Source of the DNA: Arthrobacter sp. SLBN-83
GTDB lineage: Bacteria; Actinomycetota; Actinomycetes; Actinomycetales; Micrococcaceae
Assembly: GCF_006715285.1 (NCBI RefSeq)
Contig: NZ_VFMX01000001.1
Location: 2,480,001 to 2,544,000, forward strand
Direction of reading: 5' to 3'
Length of the DNA: 64,000 nucleotides
Part shown: piece by piece, positions 16,672-25,712 of the stretch
Layout: the number at the start of each line of letters is the position of its first letter
Position numbering within the stretch: the stretch's first letter is position 1
Position numbers and translations under genes: made by a program
The notes under the pieces: generated by a model
The model's database searches: none
Told to the model about the DNA's origin: nothing
Seen by the model: the letters and a program-made list of their open reading frames with translations, nothing else

Positions 16672-16691
16672 TGCAACCTTGCTGCAACCTT
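16672..16691 (+). promoter_or_regulatory. TGCAACCTT tandem repeat before the aldehyde dehydrogenase gene
   Basis: Two exact copies of TGCAACCTT start 11 bp apart (16672 and 16683), about 75-90 bp upstream of the ATG at 16764. One-turn spacing suggests binding of an activator on one DNA face, most simply the GAF-domain protein encoded upstream. Confidence 0.45.
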
Positions 16692-16763
16692 CCCGCTCCT
16701 ACGCTGGGTCCATCGGCAGCGCCCTAACGGGCCAGCCTTCTGCACAGCAAAGGAGCTAAGCAC

Positions 16764-18287
16764 ATGACCGTTTACGCACAGCCGGGAACCGACGGGTCGA
16801 AGGTCACCTTCAAGGACCGGTACGAGAACTGGATTGGCGGCGAATGGGTGGCCCCGGTGAAGGGCCAGTACTTCGACAACATCACCCCGGTGACGGGCAA
16901 GGCATTCTGCCAGGTGGCCCGCGGCACGGCTGAGGACATTGAACTTGCCCTGGACGCAGCCCATAAGGCAGCACCCTCCTGGGGGAAGACCTCCGTGGCG
17001 GAACGGGCCGCCATCCTGAACAAGATCGCCGACCGCATCGACGAGAACCTGGAGATGCTCGCCGTCGCCGAAACCTGGGACAACGGCAAGCCCGTCCGGG
17101 AAACCCTCAACGCGGACCTGCCGCTGGCCTCGGACCACTTCCGCTACTTCGCCTCCGCCGTCCGGGCCCAGGAAGGCAGCCTCTCCCAGCTGGACGAGAA
17201 CACCACGGCCTACCACTTCCACGAACCGCTCGGCGTGGTGGGCCAGATCATCCCATGGAACTTCCCCATCCTGATGGCCGTCTGGAAGCTGGCCCCCGCG
17301 CTCGCCGCCGGCAACACCGTGGTGCTCAAGCCCGCCGAGCAGACGCCGTCGTCCATCCTGGTGCTGATGGAGCTCATCGCGGACCTCCTGCCCGCCGGTG
17401 TGGTCAACGTGGTCAATGGCTTCGGCGTGGAGGCGGGCAAGCCGCTGGCATCCAGTTCCCGGATCCGGAAGATTGCCTTCACCGGCGAGACCACCACCGG
17501 CCGGCTCATCAGCCAGTACGCCAGCCAGAACCTCATCCCCGTCACCCTGGAACTGGGCGGCAAGAGCCCCAACATCTTCTTCAACGACGTCGCGCAGGAA
17601 AACGACGCCTTCTACGACAAGGCCCAGGAGGGCTTCGCACTGTTCGCCTTCAACCAGGGCGAAGTCTGCACGTGCCCGTCACGGGCGCTGGTCCAGGAGG
17701 ACATCTACGAGTCCTTCATGGCAGACGCGGTGGCCCGGGTGGAAAAGATGATCCAGGGCACCCCGCTGGACACCGAGACCCAGGTGGGCGCCCAGGCGTC
17801 CAACGACCAGCTGGAGAAAATCCTGTCCTACATCGACATCGGAAAGCAGGAAGGCGCCAAGATCCTCACCGGCGGTGCCCGTGCCGAGCTGCCGGGCGAC
17901 CTGGCCGGCGGCTTCTACGTCCAGCCCACCGTGTTTGAAGGCCACAACCGGATGCGGATCTTCCAGGAGGAGATCTTCGGACCGGTGGTGGCGGTGACCA
18001 AGTTCAGCGACTACAACGACGCCATGGGCATCGCCAACGACACCCTGTACGGACTCGGCGCCGGCGTGTGGTCCCGCAACGGCAACGTGGCCTACCGCGC
18101 CGGCCGCGAGATCCAGGCCGGCCGTGTCTGGGTGAACAACTACCACGCCTACCCGGCAGGTGCCGCCTTCGGCGGCTACAAGTCCTCGGGCATCGGGCGC
18201 GAGAACCACGCCATGATGCTGGACCACTACCAGCAGACCAAGAACCTCCTGGTCAGCTACGACGAAAACAAGTTGGGCTTCTTCTAA
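16764..18287 (+). CDS. Aldehyde dehydrogenase, ExaC/AldB type
   Basis: A 507-residue NAD(P)+-dependent aldehyde dehydrogenase for acetaldehyde and short aldehydes. AAAGGAG sits 9 nt before the ATG. Key features are [20 protein letters not shown] with the catalytic Asn, the general-base Glu263 in [13 protein letters not shown], and catalytic Cys302 in [14 protein letters not shown], a sequence specific to this subgroup. The end [20 protein letters not shown] is also typical. It oxidises acetaldehyde to acetate in ethanol or related carbon use. It forms an operon with the DUF779 gene 3 nt downstream and probably responds to the GAF-domain regulator upstream. Confidence 0.93.
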   Translation: MTVYAQPGTDGSKVTFKDRYENWIGGEWVAPVKGQYFDNITPVTGKAFCQVARGTAEDIELALDAAHKAAPSWGKTSVAERAAILNKIADRIDENLEMLAVAETWDNGKPVRETLNADLPLASDHFRYFASAVRAQEGSLSQLDENTTAYHFHEPLGVVGQIIPWNFPILMAVWKLAPALAAGNTVVLKPAEQTPSSILVLMELIADLLPAGVVNVVNGFGVEAGKPLASSSRIRKIAFTGETTTGRLISQYASQNLIPVTLELGGKSPNIFFNDVAQENDAFYDKAQEGFALFAFNQGEVCTCPSRALVQEDIYESFMADAVARVEKMIQGTPLDTETQVGAQASNDQLEKILSYIDIGKQEGAKILTGGARAELPGDLAGGFYVQPTVFEGHNRMRIFQEEIFGPVVAVTKFSDYNDAMGIANDTLYGLGAGVWSRNGNVAYRAGREIQAGRVWVNNYHAYPAGAAFGGYKSSGIGRENHAMMLDHYQQTKNLLVSYDENKLGFF

Positions 18288-18290
18288 GCC

Positions 18291-18698
18291 ATGGGTCCGA
18301 CCAGGCTGGACGCCGCCGTGACGCTGCCCGGGGAAGAATTTTCCCGGGTGGCGCTCACGCCGGACGCTGTGGACTTGCTGCGCACCCTGTGGGACCGGCA
18401 CGGCCCGCTTATGTTCCACCAGTCCGGTGGCTGCTGCGACGGGTCCTCGCCCATGTGCTACCCGGCAGGGGAGTTCATCACCGGCGACTCGGATGTCCTC
18501 CTGGGACTGTTCGATCTCTCCGACGGCCTGCAGCCCATGCCGCTTGAGTTCTGGATGTCTCGGGAACAGTTCAATTACTGGAGCCACACCCATCTCACCA
18601 TCGACGTTGTGGCCGGCCGGGGGAGCGGCTTTTCCGTGGAGGCGCCGGAGGGCAAGCGCTTCCTCATCCGGTCAACGCTGATGGACTGGCCGGTCTAG
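18291..18698 (+). CDS. DUF779 family protein
   Basis: A 135-residue protein of the DUF779 family, usually found beside ExaC/AldB-type aldehyde dehydrogenases. Cys-rich motif FHQSGGCCDGSSPMCYP (about residues 40-56) and the later GDSDVLLGLFDLSD and EFWMSREQFNYWSHTHLTID are characteristic. Its biochemical role is not established; the conserved Cys residues suggest metal or redox function. The ATG lies 3 nt after the dehydrogenase stop, so the two are translationally linked. A terminator follows. Confidence 0.9.
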   Translation: MGPTRLDAAVTLPGEEFSRVALTPDAVDLLRTLWDRHGPLMFHQSGGCCDGSSPMCYPAGEFITGDSDVLLGLFDLSDGLQPMPLEFWMSREQFNYWSHTHLTIDVVAGRGSGFSVEAPEGKRFLIRSTLMDWPV

Positions 18699-18716
18699 GA
18701 AGTTCGACTCAGCGCC

Positions 18717-18748
18717 ACTCGGGGCTCTCCATTCGGAGGGCCCCGAGT
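18717..18748 (+). terminator. Hairpin terminator after the DUF779 gene
   Basis: A 14-bp stem ACTCGGGGCTCTCC / GGAGGGCCCCGAGT (one G:T pair) with an ATTC loop begins 19 bp after the stop. The T-tract is short (TTCATTT). Confidence 0.8.
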
Positions 18749-18884
18749 TCATTTGGCAGAAGAATGTTCGGCGTTTTGAGTAATGACGACGTCTCACTAT
18801 TCGGGACGATTGGGACCGTCCAGTGGATGGACACTATCGTTGATAGGTCTGTTTCCCTCACAAACCAGGATTGTGACCCCTCTT

Positions 18885-20447
18885 ATGAACCTTCTGCGGA
18901 CAAAATCCATCGAGCAGTCGATCGCCGACGCCGATGAGCCCGGACGCAAGCTTAAGCGTTCCCTCAGCACCTGGGACCTCATGATCATGGGCGTCGCCGT
19001 TGCTGTCGGCGCCGGTATCTTCTCAGTCGGCGCCAAGGCCGCCGCGAACTTCGCCGGTCCCGCCGTTACCCTCTCCTTCGCCATTGCCGCCGTTACCTGC
19101 GCCCTGGCCATCATGTGCTACGCCGAATTCGCCACCGCCATCCCGGTGGCCGGATCGGCCTACGTCTTCACGTACGCCACCATGGGCGAACTCCTTGCCT
19201 GGATCATCGGCTGGAACCTGATCCTCGAGCTGTTCACCGCCGCCGCCGTGATCGCCAAATACTGGGGCATTTACCTCAGCAAGGTCTTTGCCCTCACCGG
19301 ACTCGACGTTCCGCCGGCCATCTCGCTGGGCGGCGTGGACCTCTACTGGGGCGCCTTCCTGATCGTGGCCATCTTCACCGTGCTGCTGGTACTGGGCACC
19401 AAGCTCTCCGCGCGGGTGGGCAACATCTTCACGCTGATCAAGATCGCCGTAGTGCTGTTCGTGATCGTCGTGGGCTTCACCTACGTGAAGTTCGAAAACT
19501 ACACCCCATTCGTGCCCGCCGCCGAGCCCACCGCGGGCACCGGCGCCGCGGACGTCCTGAAGCAGTCCTTCTTCGGCTTCCTGACGGGCGCTGCCCCCGC
19601 CCAGTACGGCACCATGGGCATCTTTGCCGGTGCCGCCCTGGTGTTCTTCGCCTTCATCGGCTTCGACGTGGTGGCCACCTCCGCAGAGGAAGTGAAGAAC
19701 CCGCAGAAGACCCTGCCCCGCGGCATCTTCGGCGGCCTGGCCCTGGTGACGCTGCTCTACATCCTGGTCTCCCTGGCCCTGACCGGCATGGTGTCCTACA
19801 CCCAGCTGGCCGAAGCCAAGAGCCCCACCCTCACCACCGCCTTCGAAGCCGTCGGCGACACCTCCGCCGCCAAGGTCATTGCCTTCGGTTCCCTGGTGGG
19901 CCTGACCACCGTGATCATGGTGCTCCTCATGGGCCTGTCCCGCGTAGTGCTGGCCATGAGCCGCGACGGCCTGTTGCCCCGGGCGCTGTCCAAGACCAGC
20001 GACAAGCGTGCCACTCCGGCCCGTCTCCAGATCATCTGCGGCACCGCGGTTGCCCTGGTGGCAGGGCTTACCAACGTGGACCTGCTCGAAGAAATGATCA
20101 ACATCGGCACGCTCTCTGCGTTCGTGGTGGTCAGCCTGGGCATCCTGGTGCTGCGCAAGAAGCGCCCGGACCTCAAGCCTGCCTTCCGCGTCCCGTTCGG
20201 CAAGGTGCTGCCGGTGGTTTCCGCCGTGCTGTGCCTCTACCTGATGACCAACCTGGCCGTGGAGACCTGGATCTTCTTCGCCTTCTGGCTGGTCCTGGGC
20301 CTGGCGATCTACTTCGCCTACGGCCAGCGCCACTCCCGGCTCAACGAGCGTTTCGCCGAAGCCAACGCGGCTGTCAACCGCCCCGGCGCCGCGAGTGCGC
20401 CCACAGCGGGTGAGCCTGATGACGAAGACGAGCTGAGCCGGACCTGA
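18885..20447 (+). CDS. APC-family amino acid permease (cationic amino acid transporter type)
   Basis: A polytopic permease of about 520 residues from the ATG at 18885. The start MNLLRTKSIEQSIADADEPG is the usual N-terminus of YfnA/CAT-like transporters. Helix 1 has MIMGVAVAVGAGIFSVGAKA with the unwound GAGIF substrate site, and helix 6 carries FFAFIGFDVVATSAEEVKNP, the CAT-type signature. Twelve or more hydrophobic segments follow. It would import amino acids by proton symport. The frame is open to an ATG at 18783, but the 34 extra residues look non-conserved; GTG 18873 is another option. It is monocistronic with terminators on both sides. Confidence 0.88.
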   Translation: MNLLRTKSIEQSIADADEPGRKLKRSLSTWDLMIMGVAVAVGAGIFSVGAKAAANFAGPAVTLSFAIAAVTCALAIMCYAEFATAIPVAGSAYVFTYATMGELLAWIIGWNLILELFTAAAVIAKYWGIYLSKVFALTGLDVPPAISLGGVDLYWGAFLIVAIFTVLLVLGTKLSARVGNIFTLIKIAVVLFVIVVGFTYVKFENYTPFVPAAEPTAGTGAADVLKQSFFGFLTGAAPAQYGTMGIFAGAALVFFAFIGFDVVATSAEEVKNPQKTLPRGIFGGLALVTLLYILVSLALTGMVSYTQLAEAKSPTLTTAFEAVGDTSAAKVIAFGSLVGLTTVIMVLLMGLSRVVLAMSRDGLLPRALSKTSDKRATPARLQIICGTAVALVAGLTNVDLLEEMINIGTLSAFVVVSLGILVLRKKRPDLKPAFRVPFGKVLPVVSAVLCLYLMTNLAVETWIFFAFWLVLGLAIYFAYGQRHSRLNERFAEANAAVNRPGAASAPTAGEPDDEDELSRT

Positions 20448-20471
20448 CCGCCCGCTTCCCCAGCTGTCCAA

Positions 20472-20501
20472 CTGCCCGCCCGGCCTTTGCCGGGCGGGCA
20501 G
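20472..20501. terminator. Shared terminator between convergent genes
   Basis: A perfect 13-bp stem CTGCCCGCCCGGC with loop CTTT lies between the permease (plus) and the DUF2461 gene (minus) and can serve both directions. Confidence 0.8.
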
Positions 20502-20531
20502 TCCCGTTTCCGCCGGCAGATTCGATTCTGT

Positions 20532-21167
20532 TCACGGTGCCGCATACCTCCCCACCCACTCGACGAGCGGCCGCAGCTGCCGCCACCTGCCGGCAATCTC
20601 CTCCGCGGCAGCCTCCGTGGCCGTCCACTCCGGTTGGCCCAGGTCCACTCCCGTATACAGGGTTTTGTGCTTGAGGAGCTCGGCCCGCGGATGGTCCCGG
20701 TCGAAGCCGCGTGGGACTGTCTTGAGCTTCTCGCCTTCGATGCGGAAACCGGCCGCAGCAATCGCATCCACGATCTCCTGCAGGGAAGTACCGCTGCCTG
20801 AGGCGTCTGCTGCCGAGCGGAACCTTGCCAGCTGCGCAGGCGTATGGGAACGGTACCCGCCTCCCACCAGCAGCCCGTCGGCGCTGACCTGGAGGTAGTA
20901 GCCCACACCTTCCTGGCGGGTGGCGAAGGCGCCTTGGGCGGTCTTGTAGGGGGACTTGTCCTGCGAAAAGCGGACGTCCCGGTACGGGCGGAACAGCTTG
21001 GCCGGACCGAACTCCGGCTCCAGCTCAGCCAGAAGTGCCCCCAGCGGCTCCTTGACTGCGGCGTCGTACACGTCCTTGTGGCCAAGCCACCACTCGCGGT
21101 TGTTGTTCTCTTCCAGTTCCGCATAGAACCGGAAGGCTTCCGGGGGAATGCCTGCAATTGTGTCCAT
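20532..21167 (-). CDS. DUF2461 family protein
   Basis: A 211-residue protein of the DUF2461/TIGR02453 family. Conserved features are FYAELEENNNREWWLGHKDV near the N-terminus, RPYRDVRFSQDKSPYKT (about residues 61-77), GYYLQVSADGLLVGGGYR and the later RGFDRDHPRAELLKHKTLY. The molecular function is unknown. The ATG at 21167 gives the family's usual start; upstream codons in this frame to 21244 do not resemble it. It is monocistronic between two terminators. Confidence 0.88.
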   Translation of the reverse strand: MDTIAGIPPEAFRFYAELEENNNREWWLGHKDVYDAAVKEPLGALLAELEPEFGPAKLFRPYRDVRFSQDKSPYKTAQGAFATRQEGVGYYLQVSADGLLVGGGYRSHTPAQLARFRSAADASGSGTSLQEIVDAIAAAGFRIEGEKLKTVPRGFDRDHPRAELLKHKTLYTGVDLGQPEWTATEAAAEEIAGRWRQLRPLVEWVGRYAAP

Positions 21168-21227
21168 GAACGGAGCCTAGGAGGGCCGCCGGAGAGCAGG
21201 CCAGGGGACCAGGACCGTATGTGCAAA

Positions 21228-21270
21228 AAAGACCACCCCTCCACGACAAGCCCGTGGAGGGGTGGTCTTT
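21228..21270 (-). terminator. Terminator after katA
   Basis: A perfect 18-bp stem, AAAGACCACCCCTCCACG at 21228-21245 and its complement at 21253-21270, with a 7-nt loop. On the minus strand it is followed by a run of T residues, so it ends catalase transcription. Confidence 0.93.
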
Positions 21271-21294
21271 CAGTTCAGCCTGCGGGAGGCCTGC

Positions 21295-22791
21295 TTAGCC
21301 GATCTTGTTGGCCGACTCGGCGTCAGAAGCCGGAGCCGACGGGGCAGCGCCGGCGCCGAGGTTGGCGCGCAGCTTGGCGCCCAGTTCGGCGTCGACGTTG
21401 GTCCAGTACTGGATGGCGCGTTCCTTGATGTCGGAACGCTTGACGCCGCCCACGGCACCGGTGATGGTCTCCAGGAAGCGGGCCTTTTCACCTTCGTTGT
21501 AGACCTCGCGGTACAGCGCACCGGCCTGGACGAAGTCGCCGTCCTCGGCGTGGAGGGAGTGCGCGGCGAGGGTCAGCTCGCCGTCGTTCTCCCAGCCGCC
21601 CGCGGCGTTCTGCGGCTCAACTGCAGCAGGGCCGCCGAAGGTGTTGGGGGCGTAGACCGGAACGGAGGGGGCGTTGAACAGGAAACGTCCCTGGCCGTCC
21701 TGGCTGTAGTTGTTGACCTGGTTCTTGGGCTGGTTCACCGGGATCTGCGCGTGGTTGGTGCCCACGCGGTAGCGGTGTGCGTCCGCGTAGGAGAAGATGC
21801 GGGCCTGCAGCATCTTGTCCGGGCTGGCGGCGATGCCGGGCACGAAGTTCGACGGCGCGAAGGTGGCCTGCTCGATCTGCGCAAAGTAGTTCTCCGGGTT
21901 CTTGTTCAGCTCCATGGTGCCCACCTTGATCAGCGGGTAGTCCGCGTGCGGCCAGACCTTGGTCAGGTCGAACGGGTTGAAGCGGTAGGTCTTGGCGTCC
22001 TCGTACGGCATGACCTGCACGTGCAGGTCCCAGGACGGGAAGTTGCCGGCTTCGATGTTCTCGGACAGGTCGCGGATGTAGAAGTCCGCGTCGGAGCCGG
22101 CAAGCTGTTCGGCCTGCTCGGAGCTCATGGAGTTCACGCCCTGGTTGGACTTGAAGTGGTACTTGACCCAGAAACGCTCGCCCTCGGCGTTGATCCACTG
22201 GTAGGTGTGCGAGCCGTAGCCCTGCATTTCGCGCCAGGAGGCGGGCAGGCCGCGGTCACCCATCAGCCAGGTGACCTGGTGGGCGGATTCGGGGGACAGG
22301 GTCCAGAAGTCCCACTGCATGTCGGCGTCACGCAGGTGGGTGCCCGGGAGGCGCTTCTGCGAGTGGATGAAGTCCGGGAACTTGATGCCGTCGCGGATGA
22401 AGAAGACGGGGGTGTTGTTGCCCACGAGGTCGTAGTTGCCCTCGCTGGTGTAGAACTTCACGGCGAAACCGCGGGGGTCGCGCCAGGTGTCCGGGGAGCC
22501 GTTCTCGCCCGCAACCGAGGAGAAGCGGATCAGCATCTCGGTCTCGACGCCCGGCTGCAGGAATGCGGCCTTGGTGTACTTGGAAACATCCTCGGTGGTC
22601 TTGAACGTGCCGAATGCACCGCCGCCCTTGGCGTGCACTACGCGCTCCGGAACCCGCTCACGGTTGAACTGGGCGAGCTTCTCCACCAGGTAGTGGTCAG
22701 TCAGAATGATGGCACCATCGGCACCAACTGACTTCGAGTGAGCGTCGGACGTAACCGGCGCACCTGACTGGGTTGTGGAAACGGCAGTCAT
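21295..22791 (-). CDS. katA: Catalase, monofunctional haem type
   Basis: A 498-residue clade 3-like small-subunit catalase that converts hydrogen peroxide to water and oxygen in the cytoplasm. The distal haem histidine is His53 in [14 protein letters not shown], followed by [20 protein letters not shown] and the catalytic Asn in [14 protein letters not shown]. The proximal tyrosine lies in [14 protein letters not shown]. The start is fixed by AGGAGAAC immediately upstream of ATG 22791; the frame is open beyond but those residues belong to the upstream gene's shadow. It lies 7 nt after a Fur-family regulator on the same strand, so the two form a peroxide-response operon ending in a strong terminator. 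Confidence 0.97.
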   Translation of the reverse strand: MTAVSTTQSGAPVTSDAHSKSVGADGAIILTDHYLVEKLAQFNRERVPERVVHAKGGGAFGTFKTTEDVSKYTKAAFLQPGVETEMLIRFSSVAGENGSPDTWRDPRGFAVKFYTSEGNYDLVGNNTPVFFIRDGIKFPDFIHSQKRLPGTHLRDADMQWDFWTLSPESAHQVTWLMGDRGLPASWREMQGYGSHTYQWINAEGERFWVKYHFKSNQGVNSMSSEQAEQLAGSDADFYIRDLSENIEAGNFPSWDLHVQVMPYEDAKTYRFNPFDLTKVWPHADYPLIKVGTMELNKNPENYFAQIEQATFAPSNFVPGIAASPDKMLQARIFSYADAHRYRVGTNHAQIPVNQPKNQVNNYSQDGQGRFLFNAPSVPVYAPNTFGGPAAVEPQNAAGGWENDGELTLAAHSLHAEDGDFVQAGALYREVYNEGEKARFLETITGAVGGVKRSDIKERAIQYWTNVDAELGAKLRANLGAGAAPSAPASDAESANKIG

Positions 22792-22798
22792 TGTTCTC

Positions 22799-23284
22799 CT
22801 ATTTCTCTTTTTCTTGCGAGGGACTGTGGGGAGGAAGTTGCTGGGCCTGTTGGCATTCCTGGCAGATGCCCTGGTACATGACATCGGCGATCTGGATAGT
22901 CATTGGCTTGGCGTCCGGGTTCCAGTGCGGGGTGAGGCACGGGGCGTGGCCGACGGCGCAGTCCACGTCTTCCACGCGGCCGCAGCTGATGCAGATGGCG
23001 TGGTGGTGGTTGTCGCCCACGCGCGTCTCATACAGGGCGGGGGAGTGCGGCGGCTCGAAGCGGCGCAGCATGTGCAGATCGGTCAGGTCACCAAGGACCA
23101 CATACACGGACTGGGCCGTCAGTTCGGGAAGCTCGGCGCGGGCGGCGGCAAGGATGCTTTCGGCAGGGGAATGCGGGTGGCGTTCGACGGCGGCGAGTAC
23201 AGCGAGCCGCTGCTTGGTCACCCTGCGGCCGTGGGCGCGCAGGGCTGCAGCCCATGCTTCCTGGCCGTCAAAGTGCTCCGTCAT
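22799..23284 (-). CDS. Fur-family peroxide regulator (PerR/FurA-like)
   Basis: A 161-residue metal-dependent repressor. The winged-helix part is at about residues 10-80 ([20 protein letters not shown] and [18 protein letters not shown]). The dimerisation domain has [20 protein letters not shown], with the His-rich metal site and the first CxxC, and a second pair QGICQECQQ near the C-terminus, together a structural zinc site. It heads the operon with catalase and a palindrome lies just upstream, so autorepression with release by peroxide, as for PerR or mycobacterial FurA, is the likely mode. Metal selectivity cannot be read from sequence. Confidence 0.92.
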   Translation of the reverse strand: MTEHFDGQEAWAAALRAHGRRVTKQRLAVLAAVERHPHSPAESILAAARAELPELTAQSVYVVLGDLTDLHMLRRFEPPHSPALYETRVGDNHHHAICISCGRVEDVDCAVGHAPCLTPHWNPDAKPMTIQIADVMYQGICQECQQAQQLPPHSPSQEKEK

Positions 23285-23299
23285 GGCTCCATTGAAGCA

Positions 23300-23324
23300 C
23301 TTATTTTGAGCAACTCACAATAAG
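23300..23324 (-). promoter_or_regulatory. PerR/Fur-type operator
   Basis: CTTATTTTGAG-CAA-CTCACAATAAG is an 11-3-11 inverted repeat with one mismatch, 16 bp upstream of the regulator's ATG. A/T-rich TTATT...AATAA arms are typical of PerR/Fur boxes. It overlaps the probable promoter of the regulator-katA operon. Confidence 0.8.
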
Positions 23325-23364
23325 GCTTGGCTAACCTGTCCCCGTGTCCCGCTAGTGTTACGGG

Positions 23365-24636
23365 GTGGGGAAATTACTTGCCGATGTCACGCCGCTCAAG
23401 GAAAGCCCCGCATTCCGCCGGCTCTGGCTTGGATCCGCCGTGTCCGCCGTCGGCAGCCAGTTGACCCTGGTGGCGGTGAGCCTGGAGGTGTACCGGCTGA
23501 CCCAGGACAGCTTCTACGTGGGCCTGCTGGGAATCTTTGCTTTGGTTCCCCTGGTGATAGGCGGCCTGATGGGTGGCTCCATCGCCGACGCCCATGACCG
23601 CCGCCGCATCGCCCTGCTGGCCTCATTGGTGCTGTGGCTGACCACCGGCTTGATCGCGCTCCAGGCCTGGCTGCACCTGGGCAACGTCTGGTTGCTGTAC
23701 CTGCTGGTGGCACTGCAAAGTGGGGCCCAGGCCATCAACCAGCCGGCCCGCAGCGCCATCATTCCCATGCTCATCCGCAAGGAACTCCTGCCCGCGGCCA
23801 ACGCGCTCAGCATGTTGTCCATGGGCCTCGCCATGACTGCCGGACCGCTGCTGGCCGGCGTGCTGGTTGCCCTGGTCGGGTTCGGCTGGACCTACACCAT
23901 CGACTTTGTGAGTTTCGCCTTCGTCCTCTGGGCTGTCTACCGCCTCCCGCCGATGCCGCCAGCCGGAACCCGCAGCAAGGTAGGCATCCGTTCGGTGATC
24001 GAGGGGTTCCGGTTCCTGGGGACCCGGCCCAACCTCCGCATGACCTTCATCATCGACCTCGTGGCCATGGTCCTTGCCCAGCCGAGGGCGTTGCTCCCGG
24101 CCGTCGCGGCGCTGATGATCGGCGGCGGCGAGGCGACCGTGGGCATCCTGCTGGCGTGCACCGCCGTCGGAGCTTTCCTGGCAGGCCTGTTCTCCGGACC
24201 GCTGGGCGGCGTGCGGCGGCAGGGGACCGCCGTCGTCGTATCGGTCATGGGCTGGGGCGCGTCCATCGGGGCGTTCGGCGTGGTGGTGCTGCTCGCCGGC
24301 CCGGCGCCGGACGGTGCGGTGACCGTGTGGCTGCTGCCCGCCGCCGTCTGCTGCGCCCTCGCCGGCATCGCGGACTCCATCAGCAGCGTCTTCCGGAACA
24401 CCATCCTCCAGGCCGCAGCCCCCGACCACCTGCGCGGGCGGCTGCAGGGCGTGTTCATCGTGGTGGTGGCTGGCGGCCCGCGGATCGGCGACCTGCTGGC
24501 GGGCGGCGCGACTAAGATCTTGAACGAGGGCTGGGTCCTGCTGCTGGGCGGTGTGCTGTGCATTGCGGGGGCGTGGCTGGCGGCGAGACTGCAGCCCGGG
24601 TTCCGGAAGTACGATGCCCGGAACCCGGTGCCCTAG
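23365..24636 (+). CDS. MFS transporter, EntS-like
   Basis: A 423-residue major facilitator permease of the EntS/TIGR00900 type. It starts at GTG 23365 (weak SD). The first helix pair is preceded by FRRLWLGSAVSAVGSQLTLV, and the loop 2-3 motif appears as GGSIADAHDRRRIALLA. QAINQPARSAIIPMLI and DFVSFAFVLWAVYRL are typical of this subgroup. EntS exports enterobactin in E. coli, but actinobacterial members are broad and no siderophore genes are nearby. It diverges from the peroxide operon across an 80-bp gap that holds the PerR-type box, so shared control is possible. Confidence 0.82.
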   Translation: MGKLLADVTPLKESPAFRRLWLGSAVSAVGSQLTLVAVSLEVYRLTQDSFYVGLLGIFALVPLVIGGLMGGSIADAHDRRRIALLASLVLWLTTGLIALQAWLHLGNVWLLYLLVALQSGAQAINQPARSAIIPMLIRKELLPAANALSMLSMGLAMTAGPLLAGVLVALVGFGWTYTIDFVSFAFVLWAVYRLPPMPPAGTRSKVGIRSVIEGFRFLGTRPNLRMTFIIDLVAMVLAQPRALLPAVAALMIGGGEATVGILLACTAVGAFLAGLFSGPLGGVRRQGTAVVVSVMGWGASIGAFGVVVLLAGPAPDGAVTVWLLPAAVCCALAGIADSISSVFRNTILQAAAPDHLRGRLQGVFIVVVAGGPRIGDLLAGGATKILNEGWVLLLGGVLCIAGAWLAARLQPGFRKYDARNPVP

Positions 24637-24664
24637 CGAGCCGTTCCTTAACTAAGGAGGAAAC

Positions 24665-25531
24665 GTGCACAACCATCACAACGGCCTGAAGACCGCGGCA
24701 CTGTTCGGGGTGCTGTGGGCGGTGCTGCTGGGCCTCGGCGGACTGATCGGGGTGGGGACGCGGAGTTCGGCGCCCATCTGGATCATGGCGCTGATCGGCG
24801 TCGGCACCACGTTCTACGGCTACTGGAACAGCGACAAGATCGCCATCCGGTCCATGCAGGCCTTCCCGGTGACCGAAGCCCAGGCGCCGCAGCTCTACCA
24901 AATCGTCCGTGAGCTGTCGATGCGCGCCAACCAGCCCATGCCGCGCATCTACGTCTCGCCCACCATGAACCCCAACGCCTTCGCCACCGGCCGCAATCCG
25001 CGGAACGCCGCCGTCTGCTGCACCGAAGGCATTTTGCAGCTCCTCGACGCCCGTGAACTCCGCGGCGTCCTGGGCCACGAGCTCATGCACGTCTACAACC
25101 GGGACATCCTCACCTCCTCGGTGGCGGCCGCCGTGGCCGGCGTCATCACCTCGGTGGGGCAGATGCTGCTGTTCTTCGGCGGCGGCGACCGGCGCAACGC
25201 CAACCCGGTGGCCATGATCGCCATGGCGCTGCTGGCGCCCTTCGCGGCGTCGCTGATCCAGATGGCCATCTCCCGCACCAGGGAGTACGACGCCGACGAG
25301 GACGGTTCGCAGCTCACCGGCGATCCGCTGGCACTCGCCTCAGCCTTGGGCAAGATTGAGCGCGGCGTCAGCCTTGCGCCGTTGCCGCAGGACCAGCGGC
25401 TGGTGAACGCCTCGCACCTGATGATCGCCAACCCGTTCCGTGGGGGCGCGATGAACAAGCTGTTCGCCACCCATCCGCCCATGCGTGACCGGATTGTCCG
25501 GCTGGAACGGATGGCCGGCCGGCAGGTGTAG
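24665..25531 (+). CDS. htpX: Zinc metalloprotease HtpX
   Basis: A 288-residue M48 membrane protease that degrades misfolded membrane proteins. AAGGAGG lies 6 nt before the GTG start. Two N-terminal hydrophobic segments (about 12-30 and 35-52) precede the catalytic site [13 protein letters not shown], with zinc ligands His138 and His142 and base Glu139; the third ligand is the Glu in [26 protein letters not shown] is the family's C-terminal signature. Envelope-stress role is known for the family; nothing here shows its regulation. Confidence 0.94.
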   Translation: MHNHHNGLKTAALFGVLWAVLLGLGGLIGVGTRSSAPIWIMALIGVGTTFYGYWNSDKIAIRSMQAFPVTEAQAPQLYQIVRELSMRANQPMPRIYVSPTMNPNAFATGRNPRNAAVCCTEGILQLLDARELRGVLGHELMHVYNRDILTSSVAAAVAGVITSVGQMLLFFGGGDRRNANPVAMIAMALLAPFAASLIQMAISRTREYDADEDGSQLTGDPLALASALGKIERGVSLAPLPQDQRLVNASHLMIANPFRGGAMNKLFATHPPMRDRIVRLERMAGRQV

Positions 25532-25584
25532 CCGGGACCCCGCCGTCGAAGATTTGCTTGCTGACGCGCCTATTCACTTTCGCT

Positions 25585-25674
25585 ACGCAGAAATGCCGGC
25601 GCACCCCAGATTCGGAGTGCGCCGGCGTTTTAGCGCGTCGGTTTCCTCTATGCGCATCGAGAACGACGGCGGGG
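25585..25674. repeat. 90-bp palindromic repeat, copy A
   Basis: The stretch contains the hairpin GCCGGCGCACCCC (25595-25607) / GGAGTGCGCCGGC (25614-25626) with loop AGATTC and one mismatch, followed by TTTTAGCGCG and a tail ending GAACGACGGCGGGG. It matches the segment at 29340-29429 over about 90 bp. It lies between convergent htpX and efeB and can terminate both. Confidence 0.75.
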
Positions 25675-25712
25675 CGGCGCCGGCTCAGTCGCGCCGCGGC
25701 CGGGGTGCAGTC

